From Candidatus Gastranaerophilales bacterium (GTDB lineage: Bacteria; Cyanobacteriota; Vampirovibrionia; Gastranaerophilales; Gastranaerophilaceae): 35,362 nucleotides of DNA. A program made the position numbers and the translations under genes. This document shows, piece after piece, positions 25,775 to 34,024 of the stretch. How positions within the stretch are numbered: position 1 is the stretch's first letter; the number at the start of each line of letters is the position of its first letter. The notes beneath the pieces are model-generated. The model did no database searches. It saw only the letters and a program-made list of their open reading frames with translations, and had not been told where the DNA came from. The stretch lies in assembly GCA_947626225.1 (NCBI GenBank), contig CANQRH010000003.1:1-35362 (forward strand), given 5' to 3'.

Positions 25775-26737
25775 TTAATCAAATTTGAGAAGAATTTTAA
25801 CGGTGCTTTTTTCTTTATTTTTTTCAAATGCTTCCAATGCATCATCGATATTATAAATTCCGGAAATGAGAGGTTTAAAATCGACTTTACCCGATTGCAA
25901 AAGCCTTAAAGCAGGTGCAAATTGCCCGCATCTTGAACCCAAAACGGTTATTTCATCAATTACGACCGGCGCAAGATTGAACTCTTTTGTTGCCGCAACC
26001 GTACTTTTTAAAACAAGAACTCCTCTCGGTTTTGTAAGTGCAAGTGCCGTTTCAAACCCTGAAATTGAACCCGTTGCTTCAACAGTAACATCATAGATTT
26101 TTTCAATTTTTAAATCGTCAAGAAGTTTTGTTTTAATCCCTTTTGCAAGATTAAGTTTCTCGGCATGCTTGCCGACAAGCGTTACGTCAATATTTTGTGC
26201 ATTCAAAGTCATAGCGGTTAAAAGACCGAGTTTTCCGTCACCCAGAACAATCACTTTGTCGCATGGTTTTATATGAAGCTGTTCGGTGATTTCACAAGCG
26301 GCAGCAAGCGGTTCTACAAATACAGCCTGTTCATTGGGGACATTATCCGGAACTTCAAAAAGTGTTTCCAAAGGCATTGTAAAATACTGTGCAAAAACTC
26401 CGTCTTTTCTCCAAATCCCCAGTGTATGCCTGTCGGGACAGTGACGGTATAGTTTTTGTGCGCAGTACGGGCAATCAGGTTTTTTGCATCCGTAACTGAT
26501 TTCAGCAACAACCCTTTTACCGAGAAGCGATTTATCATCATCGTTTATTTCTTCCACAATTCCTACCGCTTCATGTCCTAATATACCTTTATATCCCATG
26601 TAACCCTTGGTGATTTCGTAATCGGTATTACAAATCCCCGCCAGAGTGACTCGCACTAATGCTTCACCTTTTTGCGGTACCGGCTTTTTATAATCATTAA
26701 CAAGTTTTAATCCGTCATCAAATACTACAGCCTTCAT
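25775..26737 (-). CDS. Zinc-dependent MDR alcohol dehydrogenase-like protein
   Basis: 320 residues from the ATG at 26737, chosen because GAGGAG lies 7 bases upstream; the 5 upstream codons are leader. Medium-chain dehydrogenases oxidise alcohols using NAD(P). The catalytic-zinc ligands are in AGICNTDYEI and GHEAVG, the structural-zinc lobe is C-x5-C-x2-C-x7-C (CKKPDCPYCAQKLYRHC), and the nucleotide loop reads VLGDGKLGLL, in which the usual second Gly position is kept. Wording such as RVTLAGICNTDYEITKGY...GHE strongly recalls the cyanobacterial MDR group. The substrate is not predictable. It is 27 bases upstream of the permease gene and divergent from purB. Confidence 0.85.
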   Translation of the reverse strand: MKAVVFDDGLKLVNDYKKPVPQKGEALVRVTLAGICNTDYEITKGYMGYKGILGHEAVGIVEEINDDDKSLLGKRVVAEISYGCKKPDCPYCAQKLYRHCPDRHTLGIWRKDGVFAQYFTMPLETLFEVPDNVPNEQAVFVEPLAAACEITEQLHIKPCDKVIVLGDGKLGLLTAMTLNAQNIDVTLVGKHAEKLNLAKGIKTKLLDDLKIEKIYDVTVEATGSISGFETALALTKPRGVLVLKSTVAATKEFNLAPVVIDEITVLGSRCGQFAPALRLLQSGKVDFKPLISGIYNIDDALEAFEKNKEKSTVKILLKFD

Positions 26738-26784
26738 ATATTTTCTCCTCACAAGTTATTGTATCATAAAATTTTTAAAATTTA

Positions 26785-26793
26785 TGTTACAAT
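26785..26793 (+). promoter_or_regulatory. Extended -10 promoter (TGTTACAAT) of purB, leaderless layout
   Basis: TG, one base, TACAAT ends 6 bases before the purB ATG, so transcription would begin at or beside the start codon. No Shine-Dalgarno lies between. The 18 bases ahead of the ATG are almost the same as those ahead of the GIY-YIG remnant at 3688. Confidence 0.6.
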
Positions 26794-26799
26794 AAAACT

Positions 26800-28089
26800 A
26801 TGATTGAAAGATATTCCCGTGAAGAAATGAAAAAAATATGGGATTTGGAAAGCAAATTCCGCTATTATCTGGATGTCGAAAAAGCTGTCTGTGAAGCTTA
26901 TGTTCAAGCGGGAATTTTTCCGGCTGAAGATATTGAAAAATTAAAGAGCAGGGCAAAGTTTAACATCAAAAGAATTGATGAAATTGAAGCGGAAGTTAAA
27001 CATGATGTAATCGCATTTTTGACCTGCGTTAATGAGAGTTTGGGCGGTTTGGCAAAATATATGCATGTCGGCATGACAAGTTCCGATGTAATTGATACTG
27101 CTTTTGCACTTCAAATTCAAGACAGCGGGAAAATTATTCTCAAAGATTTTGATGAGCTGTTAAAATCTTTGAAAACACTTGCAAAAAAACATAAAAATAC
27201 CATATGTATAGGACGTTCGCACGGAGTTCATGCGGAAGTTATGACCTTCGGGCTGAAAATTTGCAGCTGGATTGATATTGTTGAAAGGCAAAAAGAAAAC
27301 TTTATTTCCGCACTTGAGCAAATTCGGGTAGGACAAGTTTCCGGGCCTGTCGGCACATACAGCAGTATTCCGCCCGAGATAGAAAAACTTGCCTGCAAAA
27401 ATCTTAACTTAAAACCCGCAAGGATTTCCACACAAATTATTGCAAGGGATTATCATGCAAGATTTATCCAAACTCTTGCACTGATTGCCTCTGTTACGGA
27501 ACAGTTTGCAACCGAAATAAGACATCTTCAAAGAACGGAAGTTTTGGAAGTTGAAGAAGGTTTCGGCGCAAATCAAAAAGGTTCTTCGGCTATGCCTCAT
27601 AAAAAGAATCCTGTCCTGTCGGAAAATCTGTGCGGACTTGCGAGAGTTGTAAGGGCAAATTCAATTACGGCACTTGAAAATGTTGTTTTGTGGCATGAAA
27701 GAGATATTTCTCACAGTTCGGCAGAAAGAATTATTTTTCCTGACAGCTTAATCCTTGTTGATTTTATGCTTAACAGATTTAACGGAATTGTACAAAATCT
27801 TGTTATTCATGAAAAAAATATGCTCAAAAATACCGAAAAATTCGGCGGAATTGTATTTTCGCAGAAGGTTTTGCTGAAACTTACAGAAAAAGGGTTAACA
27901 AGAGAAAACGCATACAAAATCGTTCAAAGAAATGCTCTTGATGCATTTGACAACGAAGGAGATTTCAGAATTAATCTGCTCAATGACAAAGATGTTGAAA
28001 AACTCCTCACACCTTCGGAAATTGATAAGATATTTGATAAAAAAGAATTTTTGAAAAATGTTGATGAAATTTACTCACGTATTCTCTGA
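26800..28089 (+). CDS. purB: Adenylosuccinate lyase
   Basis: 429 residues, normal for the short bacterial form. PurB performs two fumarate-releasing steps of purine synthesis: SAICAR to AICAR and adenylosuccinate to AMP. Family motifs are present: HDVIAFL (H68), MTSSDVIDT (91-100), GRSHGVHAE with the catalytic His141, and the fumarase/aspartase-superfamily signature GSSAMPHKKNP (261-271) with the flexible-loop serines S262/S263. QRTEVLEVEE before the signature and HERDISHSSAER after it are specific to PurB. The start lacks a ribosome site and sits 6 bases after an extended -10. The 3' end overlaps the convergent nuclease gene by 19 bases. Confidence 0.96.
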   Translation: MIERYSREEMKKIWDLESKFRYYLDVEKAVCEAYVQAGIFPAEDIEKLKSRAKFNIKRIDEIEAEVKHDVIAFLTCVNESLGGLAKYMHVGMTSSDVIDTAFALQIQDSGKIILKDFDELLKSLKTLAKKHKNTICIGRSHGVHAEVMTFGLKICSWIDIVERQKENFISALEQIRVGQVSGPVGTYSSIPPEIEKLACKNLNLKPARISTQIIARDYHARFIQTLALIASVTEQFATEIRHLQRTEVLEVEEGFGANQKGSSAMPHKKNPVLSENLCGLARVVRANSITALENVVLWHERDISHSSAERIIFPDSLILVDFMLNRFNGIVQNLVIHEKNMLKNTEKFGGIVFSQKVLLKLTEKGLTRENAYKIVQRNALDAFDNEGDFRINLLNDKDVEKLLTPSEIDKIFDKKEFLKNVDEIYSRIL

Positions 28090-28703
28090 CAACAGATTTT
28101 TGAATATTCGCAGTAATCACATTTTTTTGAATATGAAAAGTTAAACTTTGTTTTAATTATTTCATCACGGATTTTAGTTATCAGGTTTTTATATTCTTCT
28201 TCTGCCGAAAAATCTATCAGGCAGTTTGTATTATTTTTCAAATCTATATAAACAAATTTTATATTTTTGCCGAATTTTTTACTCAAACAGAGCATATAGA
28301 CCATTGTTTGAAAATCATATTCGGGATTTTCAGGTATGGAACCTGTTTTGTAATCAAGAATATAATAATAATCTTCATCCTTAACAACCGCATCAAGCCT
28401 TCCGCCGATCCAAAAATCGGATACTTTGCAGGAAAGTGTGTATTCGGAATTCACGTAAGTTTTTTGAAAATACTCGTTATTTTTAAGATTTTCCCAAGAT
28501 TTTTTCTCATCTTCTGTTAAAGTTTTTTCAAGCTTTGAAACATCAAAGCCTCTAAGATAATAATTTGCAAGTGCATGAACTTTTTTACCTTTTTCAAATA
28601 CTGAAGCTTTTTGAGGTACGGAAATTTTTTCTATATATTTAAGCCTGTATTTTTGCGGACAGGATTTAAAAGTTTTGAGCATATTGGGAGAATAGTTATT
28701 CAT
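28071..28703 (-). CDS. PD-(D/E)XK nuclease with Fe-S cysteines (RecB/AddB/Cas4-like)
   Basis: 210 residues. The PD-(D/E)XK nuclease core is visible: H43 (GKKVHAL), GGRLDAVV with D104, LDYKTG with D117 and K119, and the Q132xxxY136 helix motif. One Cys near the N-terminus (C15 in SCPQKYRL) and a C-terminal group C195-x2-C198-x5-C204 fit the four-cysteine iron-sulphur staple of AddB and Cas4 nucleases. Its start overlaps the end of the helicase gene by 8 bases, so the two are translationally coupled. In RecBCD and AddAB this nuclease is fused to a helicase; here it is a separate subunit. No CRISPR array or cas1/cas2 is in the window, which argues against Cas4. The 3' end overlaps purB by 19 bases with no terminator between. 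Confidence 0.85.
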   Translation of the reverse strand: MNNYSPNMLKTFKSCPQKYRLKYIEKISVPQKASVFEKGKKVHALANYYLRGFDVSKLEKTLTEDEKKSWENLKNNEYFQKTYVNSEYTLSCKVSDFWIGGRLDAVVKDEDYYYILDYKTGSIPENPEYDFQTMVYMLCLSKKFGKNIKFVYIDLKNNTNCLIDFSAEEEYKNLITKIRDEIIKTKFNFSYSKKCDYCEYSKICCQRIRE

Positions 28704-31700
28704 TATGCACCTCCAAAAGTTCCGTAAATATTATATTAGGTTCGGCATCGGTTACTTTTTGAAACTGTTTAATTTTTTTGCTTGCGGTAAAATACAGGTG
28801 TTTTTTTGCACGTGTTACGGCAACATAAAGCAGACGTAAATTTTCGGCAATTTGTTCATTCATTAGCTGATTAACGCTTTTCGGCTTGTAGTTTTTATTT
28901 AAGCGTTTAAGATTTTCGGTAAAATCAGCGGATTTCGATTTTATCTGTGTGTAATCAAAAGCCAAATTTGAATTTGAAAATTCCGGAATAAACACATAGT
29001 CAAACTCATCTCCCTTTGATTTGTGCAAGGTCATTACCTGAACTTTTCCCGCAACAAAATCTTTATCGCTTTCTTCTTCTTCCGAAAAGAATTTAAAACC
29101 GCTTAAAGACGGTTTTTTTGCAAGTTCAGCAAGCCTTTGCAGAAGCGTGGAGAAATCCTTATAATTCATGCTCAACCGTTTTATAAGTGTTGATATCAAA
29201 TAAACGTTTGACCTTTCAATTTCCGATGTAAAGTAATGGAGTCCGATTTTTACCGCTAATTCTTCCGGCGCAAGATTGGAAAAATAAAGCCAGTAAGTCA
29301 AATCCCAATAGAATTGTCCGAGGTAAACATTTTCTATTTCATCGCAATCCGCCTGTATAAACGGAGTTTCATACTTCCTTATTTCATAACCCAGACGCGG
29401 TTTATATAAACCGGCTTCCGCAAGAATTTCATAGTTATCGGCAATAATATTGTTGTCAAACGGGTGCAAAATCATCTGCATTATTGCATAAATTGTCCTG
29501 AAAATAGCTTTTTGTTCAAGGCTTTCGCTTCTCGTAATTGTTTTAAGCCCGCTGTTATTAATAAAACCAATCCATTGTGCAACTTGAAAGTTTGTTCTTA
29601 AAAGTATACCGATTGTGCATTTAGGCTCTTTTTTCAAAGCCTGTTTAATTTCATTTAAAACATAATTCTTTTCTTCAAGCTGAGAATTAAATATTTCGGA
29701 TTTTACGGCATTATCGGATATCGGGTTTTTACCTTCCACGGGCTGCATGAAGATTTCAAAAAATGCATTTTTAAAATCTTTATTTTTCGCCCAGTTTATT
29801 AAGTTATTTGCCAGAGTCCAAACATCTTTTGTACATCGCTGAGAACGGTTCATGCTTACGTTATTGTTTTCCGTGATAAATTTCCTGAACCCTTCCACAT
29901 CGGCATTAGAAAAAGTTGTGGTAATTGCCTGATTGATATCTCCGCATCTGATAAGGTTTTTATGCTTACCGCTTAATATATTTATGAGTTTTTGCTGAAT
30001 TGAAGATGAATCCTGTGCTTCATCTTCGATAATATATTCGCAAATGTCCTGATAATGCTCTCTTATATCGGGATTTTCTTCCAAAAGTTTCACGGAAGAT
30101 ATCAAAATATCATCATAATCGATTAAATTATTTTCACTTAATTTCTGCTGATATTCGTTAAAGAAAGATTGAAAATTTTTAATCTGATTATCCTCAATGT
30201 TTCCGTCAAAACTCCCGCCCGAGAATTTGAAATCCGATATCCCTTTTTCAAAATTTTCGGATTCTTTCTTTTTAAGATTCATTTTTTGCAAAATTTCTCT
30301 GATAATTCTTAATTTTTGCGTATCGTCGCAAATTTCAAAATCAGATAAAAGTCCGAGCCTTTCATAATTACCGTTCTCTTTTATAATTCTCAGTGCAAGT
30401 CCGTGAATAGTGCTTATATTAGGCAATTGTGCGGAATTTTTTCTGATATTTTTAATCTTGTCGCGAAAATTTCTGGCAGCCGACTCCATATAAGTCATTA
30501 CAAAAATCTTTTCCGGATTTACGCCGTCATCAAGAAGTTTGACAATGAGGGCAAGCAATATTGTGGTTTTTCCCGCTCCCGGAACCGCTGAAATAGCCAT
30601 TTTACCGTTTTTATATTCCAGAACAGGCCTTTGATCATCTCTGGGGGTAATTTGAAATGTTTGGCATTGTTCAAATTCTGTGTTATAATTTTCTTTTATC
30701 CGAATATATTCTTCTATTCCGCCGAAATTCTCAATTCCGTTACCGTCAAAAAGACTTGAATAAGTGAAAATATGTTCCGATGCACAAAGAGTTAATTTCC
30801 TCAAAATTCTTGCGGTTTTTTCTTTTGAAAGTTCTATATTGTCATCAATCGTAAAACTGTCTTTTGACCAGCCGCGCTGGAAAACCCAAGCATTATACAA
30901 AGGCCCCGTATCGCTTTTAATCCATTCATCACTTGATATATCAAGCCAGAGTTGATATTTTGTTTTTATCCCGTTATCAATAATTTTTTGAGGAGTTGAT
31001 ACTACAAGGTTATTCGATAAGATTTCAAGCGTTGAATAAGGATTTTCGGCGATTATGGAATTTTCAATCTGGTTAATTATTTCTTCAGGTTTTATTTCGC
31101 TGCCGAATATGTTTTCAAAATCTTCAAGCTGTTTTATAAAGAAATTAAATTTATTCAATTCATTTCCGTCAGCTTTTTGAAGTTGAGCCAGCTGTGTATA
31201 TATTTCATAAACTTTTTCCGAAAGTTTTAAATCACTTTCCGATAAATTTGAAAGAAGCTGTTTAAATTTTTTATATTTTTGAGTATATTCATCGTTTTTA
31301 AATTCATAACCGATAAATTCCTGCGAAATTTCAAAATTTTCTAAAATCTCTTTGCAGTATTTTATCGGGATACCCAAAAAATCAGAAAGTACAATCCTTA
31401 TATCAAATTCGCCGAGTTTAATTTTATAAATGAGTTTCAAAATCGTAAGAACTGATTTTACAAGCTTGTTTTGTATAAGTTTTTCACTTCCGGAAAGATA
31501 AATAACATCTGCGCGAATATTTTCTTTAAGTGAAAATTTAAGCATATCATCAATAACCGGAGTAATTACGGCAATCTCAGACGGTTTGACTTTTTTTGCC
31601 AACAAACTGTTAATTTGATTTACCGCTTCATCAATCATTGATGCTCTTTTTGAAGGCGAACTTACGGAAAAATTTTCGAGCGGTTCTTTTTCGTTTTTGA

Positions 31701-32544
31701 TAATTGATAAAAACAATTTTTCGGCATCAGATGAAAGCGGATTTTTTGATGGAAGTTTCACACATTTTTGATTAAAAAGCTTTTCAAACTCCCATACTGC
31801 GGTTCTGTCCGCACTTAAATATCCGGTACGGCTTGCTCCTTTCTCATCAAATGCTATAAAAACATCTTCCAGCTGAGGTTTTAAAAATTTGATAAAATCA
31901 AAACAAATCGGAGTAATTTCATCTCCGTCATCCAAAAAGAGATATTTGATGTTTTTGAAGCAATCACTGTTTTTGTACAAATGATTAAAAGCCAAACTCT
32001 GTCTTAAATAATCAAAATCTCTGAGTTCAAATGTTTTTGCTAGGAATTTTTTCAATACCGCTTTGGCATCCTCAGCAAAACTTTCACCTAAAATACGTGA
32101 ACGCCGTTCGACATCTTCATTAGTCAAATTGTTCTGTACAATAAGAGAATATCTTCTGAAAATCTGATGGAGCAGTGATTTTTTTGAATTATAACCCTTA
32201 AACTTTACCTGATTTATCAAATTTTTTAAAATGTATTGGGATACTTCCAATCCCGCCATATGAGGGAGAATTACCGGTTTGCCCGACTGAATCGAATTTT
32301 CAACAAAAGCCCAATTGTCACATACGGTGTTGTAAACCAGAGAAAAAAACGAATGTATTTGGAGTTTTTCCGTACAGTCAATTTTTAAAAGCTCAAATGT
32401 TTTATCAGCGAATTCCTGTTTTTTATTTGAATTTTGAACAATTACAAGAATTCGGGATGCATCAACTCCGGAATTAAGTAATTCTGCATAATTTTCAATA
32501 AGAACTTCCGTTTTATCTGTTGAAATATCTCCCGCTAATAACAT
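28696..32544 (-). CDS. UvrD/AddA-like SF1 helicase with a degenerate AddB-like N-terminal half
   Basis: 1282 residues, AAGGAG 5 bases before the ATG. The C-terminal half is a complete SF1A helicase: Walker A AVPGAGKTT (near 650), Walker B IIEDEAQDSS, GDINQAITTTF (motif III), ILLRTNFQVA (IV), TLHKSKGDEFDYVFIPE (V) and LLYVAVTRAKKHLYF (VI). The first 600 residues look like a second, worn helicase: GDISTDKT in place of GxxxxGKT, FLDDGDEITP where motif II should be, and EIAVITPVIDDM like motif IV, as in the inactive helicase of AddB. No nuclease motif is present; that function is in the coupled gene downstream. I infer a RecBCD/AddAB-type double-strand break repair enzyme rearranged as double-helicase plus separate nuclease. 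Confidence 0.85.
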   Translation of the reverse strand: MLLAGDISTDKTEVLIENYAELLNSGVDASRILVIVQNSNKKQEFADKTFELLKIDCTEKLQIHSFFSLVYNTVCDNWAFVENSIQSGKPVILPHMAGLEVSQYILKNLINQVKFKGYNSKKSLLHQIFRRYSLIVQNNLTNEDVERRSRILGESFAEDAKAVLKKFLAKTFELRDFDYLRQSLAFNHLYKNSDCFKNIKYLFLDDGDEITPICFDFIKFLKPQLEDVFIAFDEKGASRTGYLSADRTAVWEFEKLFNQKCVKLPSKNPLSSDAEKLFLSIIKNEKEPLENFSVSSPSKRASMIDEAVNQINSLLAKKVKPSEIAVITPVIDDMLKFSLKENIRADVIYLSGSEKLIQNKLVKSVLTILKLIYKIKLGEFDIRIVLSDFLGIPIKYCKEILENFEISQEFIGYEFKNDEYTQKYKKFKQLLSNLSESDLKLSEKVYEIYTQLAQLQKADGNELNKFNFFIKQLEDFENIFGSEIKPEEIINQIENSIIAENPYSTLEILSNNLVVSTPQKIIDNGIKTKYQLWLDISSDEWIKSDTGPLYNAWVFQRGWSKDSFTIDDNIELSKEKTARILRKLTLCASEHIFTYSSLFDGNGIENFGGIEEYIRIKENYNTEFEQCQTFQITPRDDQRPVLEYKNGKMAISAVPGAGKTTILLALIVKLLDDGVNPEKIFVMTYMESAARNFRDKIKNIRKNSAQLPNISTIHGLALRIIKENGNYERLGLLSDFEICDDTQKLRIIREILQKMNLKKKESENFEKGISDFKFSGGSFDGNIEDNQIKNFQSFFNEYQQKLSENNLIDYDDILISSVKLLEENPDIREHYQDICEYIIEDEAQDSSSIQQKLINILSGKHKNLIRCGDINQAITTTFSNADVEGFRKFITENNNVSMNRSQRCTKDVWTLANNLINWAKNKDFKNAFFEIFMQPVEGKNPISDNAVKSEIFNSQLEEKNYVLNEIKQALKKEPKCTIGILLRTNFQVAQWIGFINNSGLKTITRSESLEQKAIFRTIYAIMQMILHPFDNNIIADNYEILAEAGLYKPRLGYEIRKYETPFIQADCDEIENVYLGQFYWDLTYWLYFSNLAPEELAVKIGLHYFTSEIERSNVYLISTLIKRLSMNYKDFSTLLQRLAELAKKPSLSGFKFFSEEEESDKDFVAGKVQVMTLHKSKGDEFDYVFIPEFSNSNLAFDYTQIKSKSADFTENLKRLNKNYKPKSVNQLMNEQIAENLRLLYVAVTRAKKHLYFTASKKIKQFQKVTDAEPNIIFTELLEVHNE

Positions 32545-32690
32545 TCATACTCCTTAAAAATATTTTAGCATGAATAATATAAAAAAATTATTTGTCTTCA
32601 TCCCAATAACCTATTGCATTTTTTTTCACGTTCGCATATTATATAAAATGTAAACGGAGATTACGTACAAAATAACAAATGGAGGTAAAA

Positions 32691-32897
32691 ATGCAAGAAT
32701 TACAAGAACAAATCGGATTTTCAGCAGGACAAATTTATGATTATTTAAACAATAACGGAGAATGCACTTTCTCTAAAATGAAAAAAGATTTAGATCTTAA
32801 AGGTAATTTTGCAGATTTAGGTCTTGGCTGGCTTGCAAGAGAAGATAAAGTTGAAATTTCTAAAAAAGGAACTTCCGTAAGCGTAAGACTTAAATAG
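32691..32897 (+). CDS. Winged-helix protein (DUF2582 / wHTH_10-type)
   Basis: I choose the ATG at 32691 (68 residues, MQELQEQIGF), since GGAGG precedes it by 5 bases; the in-frame ATG at 32679 would overlap that site. IGFSAGQIYDYL, then a helix-turn-helix-like stretch (TFSKMKKDLDLK) and LGLGWLAREDKVEI are typical of the small winged-helix DUF2582 family, which is found alone in many anaerobes and whose role is not established. It is divergent from the helicase gene and has its own terminator. Confidence 0.85.
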   Translation: MQELQEQIGFSAGQIYDYLNNNGECTFSKMKKDLDLKGNFADLGLGWLAREDKVEISKKGTSVSVRLK

Positions 32898-32915
32898 TTT
32901 AAATCACACTCAATA

Positions 32916-32946
32916 AAAAGCACCCTTTTTCAAGGGTGCTTTTTTA
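32916..32946 (+). terminator. Rho-independent terminator of the winged-helix gene
   Basis: A-run, AGCACCCTTT, loop TTC, AAGGGTGCT, six T; begins about 20 bases after the stop. Confidence 0.9.
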
Positions 32947-33002
32947 TGTTTAAGATACTTATTAAAAAAACATATAAATTAAAGCAAATTTTTATTTTTT
33001 TA

Positions 33003-33011
33003 TGTTACTAT
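33003..33011 (+). promoter_or_regulatory. Extended -10 promoter candidate (TGTTACTAT)
   Basis: TG, one base, TACTAT, preceded by TTTTA. It resembles the purB and GIY-YIG promoters. It would give a leader of about 200 bases for the glycosyltransferase gene. Confidence 0.35.
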
Positions 33012-33023
33012 AAAAATAATTAA

Positions 33024-33158
33024 TTTGTCATTTTTAGGTGTGATATAGAATTGTTTAACGATGTAAGTATTTATAAACTATATAATCCTTCTAAATGGCC
33101 GCAAAATAGTTATTATAATATATTTCTTAAAACAATAGAAAACATATTATGGAATTGA
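33024..33158 (+). pseudogene. Possible C-terminal remnant of a decayed gene
   Basis: A frame without an ATG reads ...IELFNDVSIYKLYNPSKWPQ, then NSYYNIFLKTIENILWN and a stop. The mixture of Trp, Pro, Lys and hydrophobic residues looks like real protein rather than AT-rich noise, and could be the tail of a glycan-locus enzyme. It is short, so this is weak. Confidence 0.25.
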
Positions 33159-33223
33159 AACATATTATGTATTATATTTCAAAACTATTTAACATTCAAA
33201 GAACATATAAGGAATAAAATAAT

Positions 33224-34024
33224 ATGGATACAATTTATTTTATCAGCGTAGTAAATGACTATGATATTTATAATAAATGTTATAAAAATAACCCTGTGAT
33301 AAATGGTTCTGATAACTATAAACTTGTTGATTTTGATAATGTCAAAGAAAATTTGCCGGTTCCTGTAAGATATAATTCTTTTTTGGATAATTATGACTAT
33401 AATAATCCCGCTTGGTTTGTGTTTTGTCATCCGGATTGGGAATTAAAAGACATGGATTTTGAAAAAAAAATAAACAAATTGTCTCAAAATAATTTATATA
33501 GTGCATACGGAGTAACTCATTCCGTAATTGAAAACAAAGTTTATTCTTTTCCTGTAGGTTATATTCAAACATATATGAGAGACGGAAGTAATGCTAAAGA
33601 ATTGAATAAACAGTTACTTTCTTCTGATTCTAATTTAATTAAATGCGATACTTTTGATTGCATGATGATTTTTGTTCACTCTTCATTAATAGAGAAATAT
33701 AATTTACGATTTGATGAAAATTTAAAATGGGATTTGTATGTTGAAGATTTCTGTATAAATGCAAAAGAAAAATATGATATAAATTCATATGTGTTGCCCT
33801 TGAATCATTGTCATTATTCAAATTCATGTTACAGCATTATACCAAAATCATATTACTTAACTTTAAGTTATATTAATAAAAAATATCCACACAGCCTGTA
33901 TGGCGGAACTTGTTCCGCAATAGGAGGAAAATCCGAAATATATAAAGAAGCGACAAATATAGATCGTGCGTTATATTTCATAAGGAATATGTCTGAAACC
34001 ATTGTGTGTGTGGGGGGGGGGTAA
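33224..34024 (+). CDS. Glycosyltransferase-like N-terminal part of a phase-variable fusion (reads OFF here)
   Basis: 266 residues before a TAA that directly follows ten G residues. AWFVFCHPDWEL (about 64-75), YSAYGVTHSVIEN, CMMIFVHSSLIEKY and WDLYVEDFCINAKEK match GT-A-type 'glycosyltransferase-like' domains, in which the last acidic motif would act near the active site. The family transfers sugars in surface glycan synthesis. The protein ends ETIVCVGGG. Removing one G continues the frame as VGGGKHASSTGISGLPDETE and on into the HAD domain at 34023 onward, so the natural full product is probably a two-domain enzyme. AAGGA precedes the ATG by 12 bases. Confidence 0.75.
   Translation: MDTIYFISVVNDYDIYNKCYKNNPVINGSDNYKLVDFDNVKENLPVPVRYNSFLDNYDYNNPAWFVFCHPDWELKDMDFEKKINKLSQNNLYSAYGVTHSVIENKVYSFPVGYIQTYMRDGSNAKELNKQLLSSDSNLIKCDTFDCMMIFVHSSLIEKYNLRFDENLKWDLYVEDFCINAKEKYDINSYVLPLNHCHYSNSCYSIIPKSYYLTLSYINKKYPHSLYGGTCSAIGGKSEIYKEATNIDRALYFIRNMSETIVCVGGG
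34012..34021 (+). repeat. Homopolymer G10 contingency tract
   Basis: Ten G residues follow TGTGTGTGT inside the coding region. With ten Gs, translation stops at the next codon (TAA, 34022-34024). With nine (or twelve), the frame joins the downstream open frame. Poly-G tracts of about this length are the classic slipped-strand phase-variation elements in genes for surface glycans in, for example, Campylobacter. An assembly error in the run cannot be excluded. Confidence 0.85.

Larger units (their letters stand above)
32947..33223. other. AT-rich leader region of the glycosyltransferase locus
   Basis: This is strongly AT-rich. It contains an extended -10-like TGTTACTAT (33003-33011), a second TGATATAGA (33041-33049), a possible decayed coding fragment (33024-33158), and AAGGA 12 bases before the ATG at 33224. 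Nothing else was recognised. Confidence 0.5.

Noticed and set aside
28071..28703. Cas4 identity for the PD-(D/E)XK nuclease
   Set aside because: No CRISPR array or cas1/cas2 nearby; translational coupling to a UvrD/AddA-like helicase favours a repair role.
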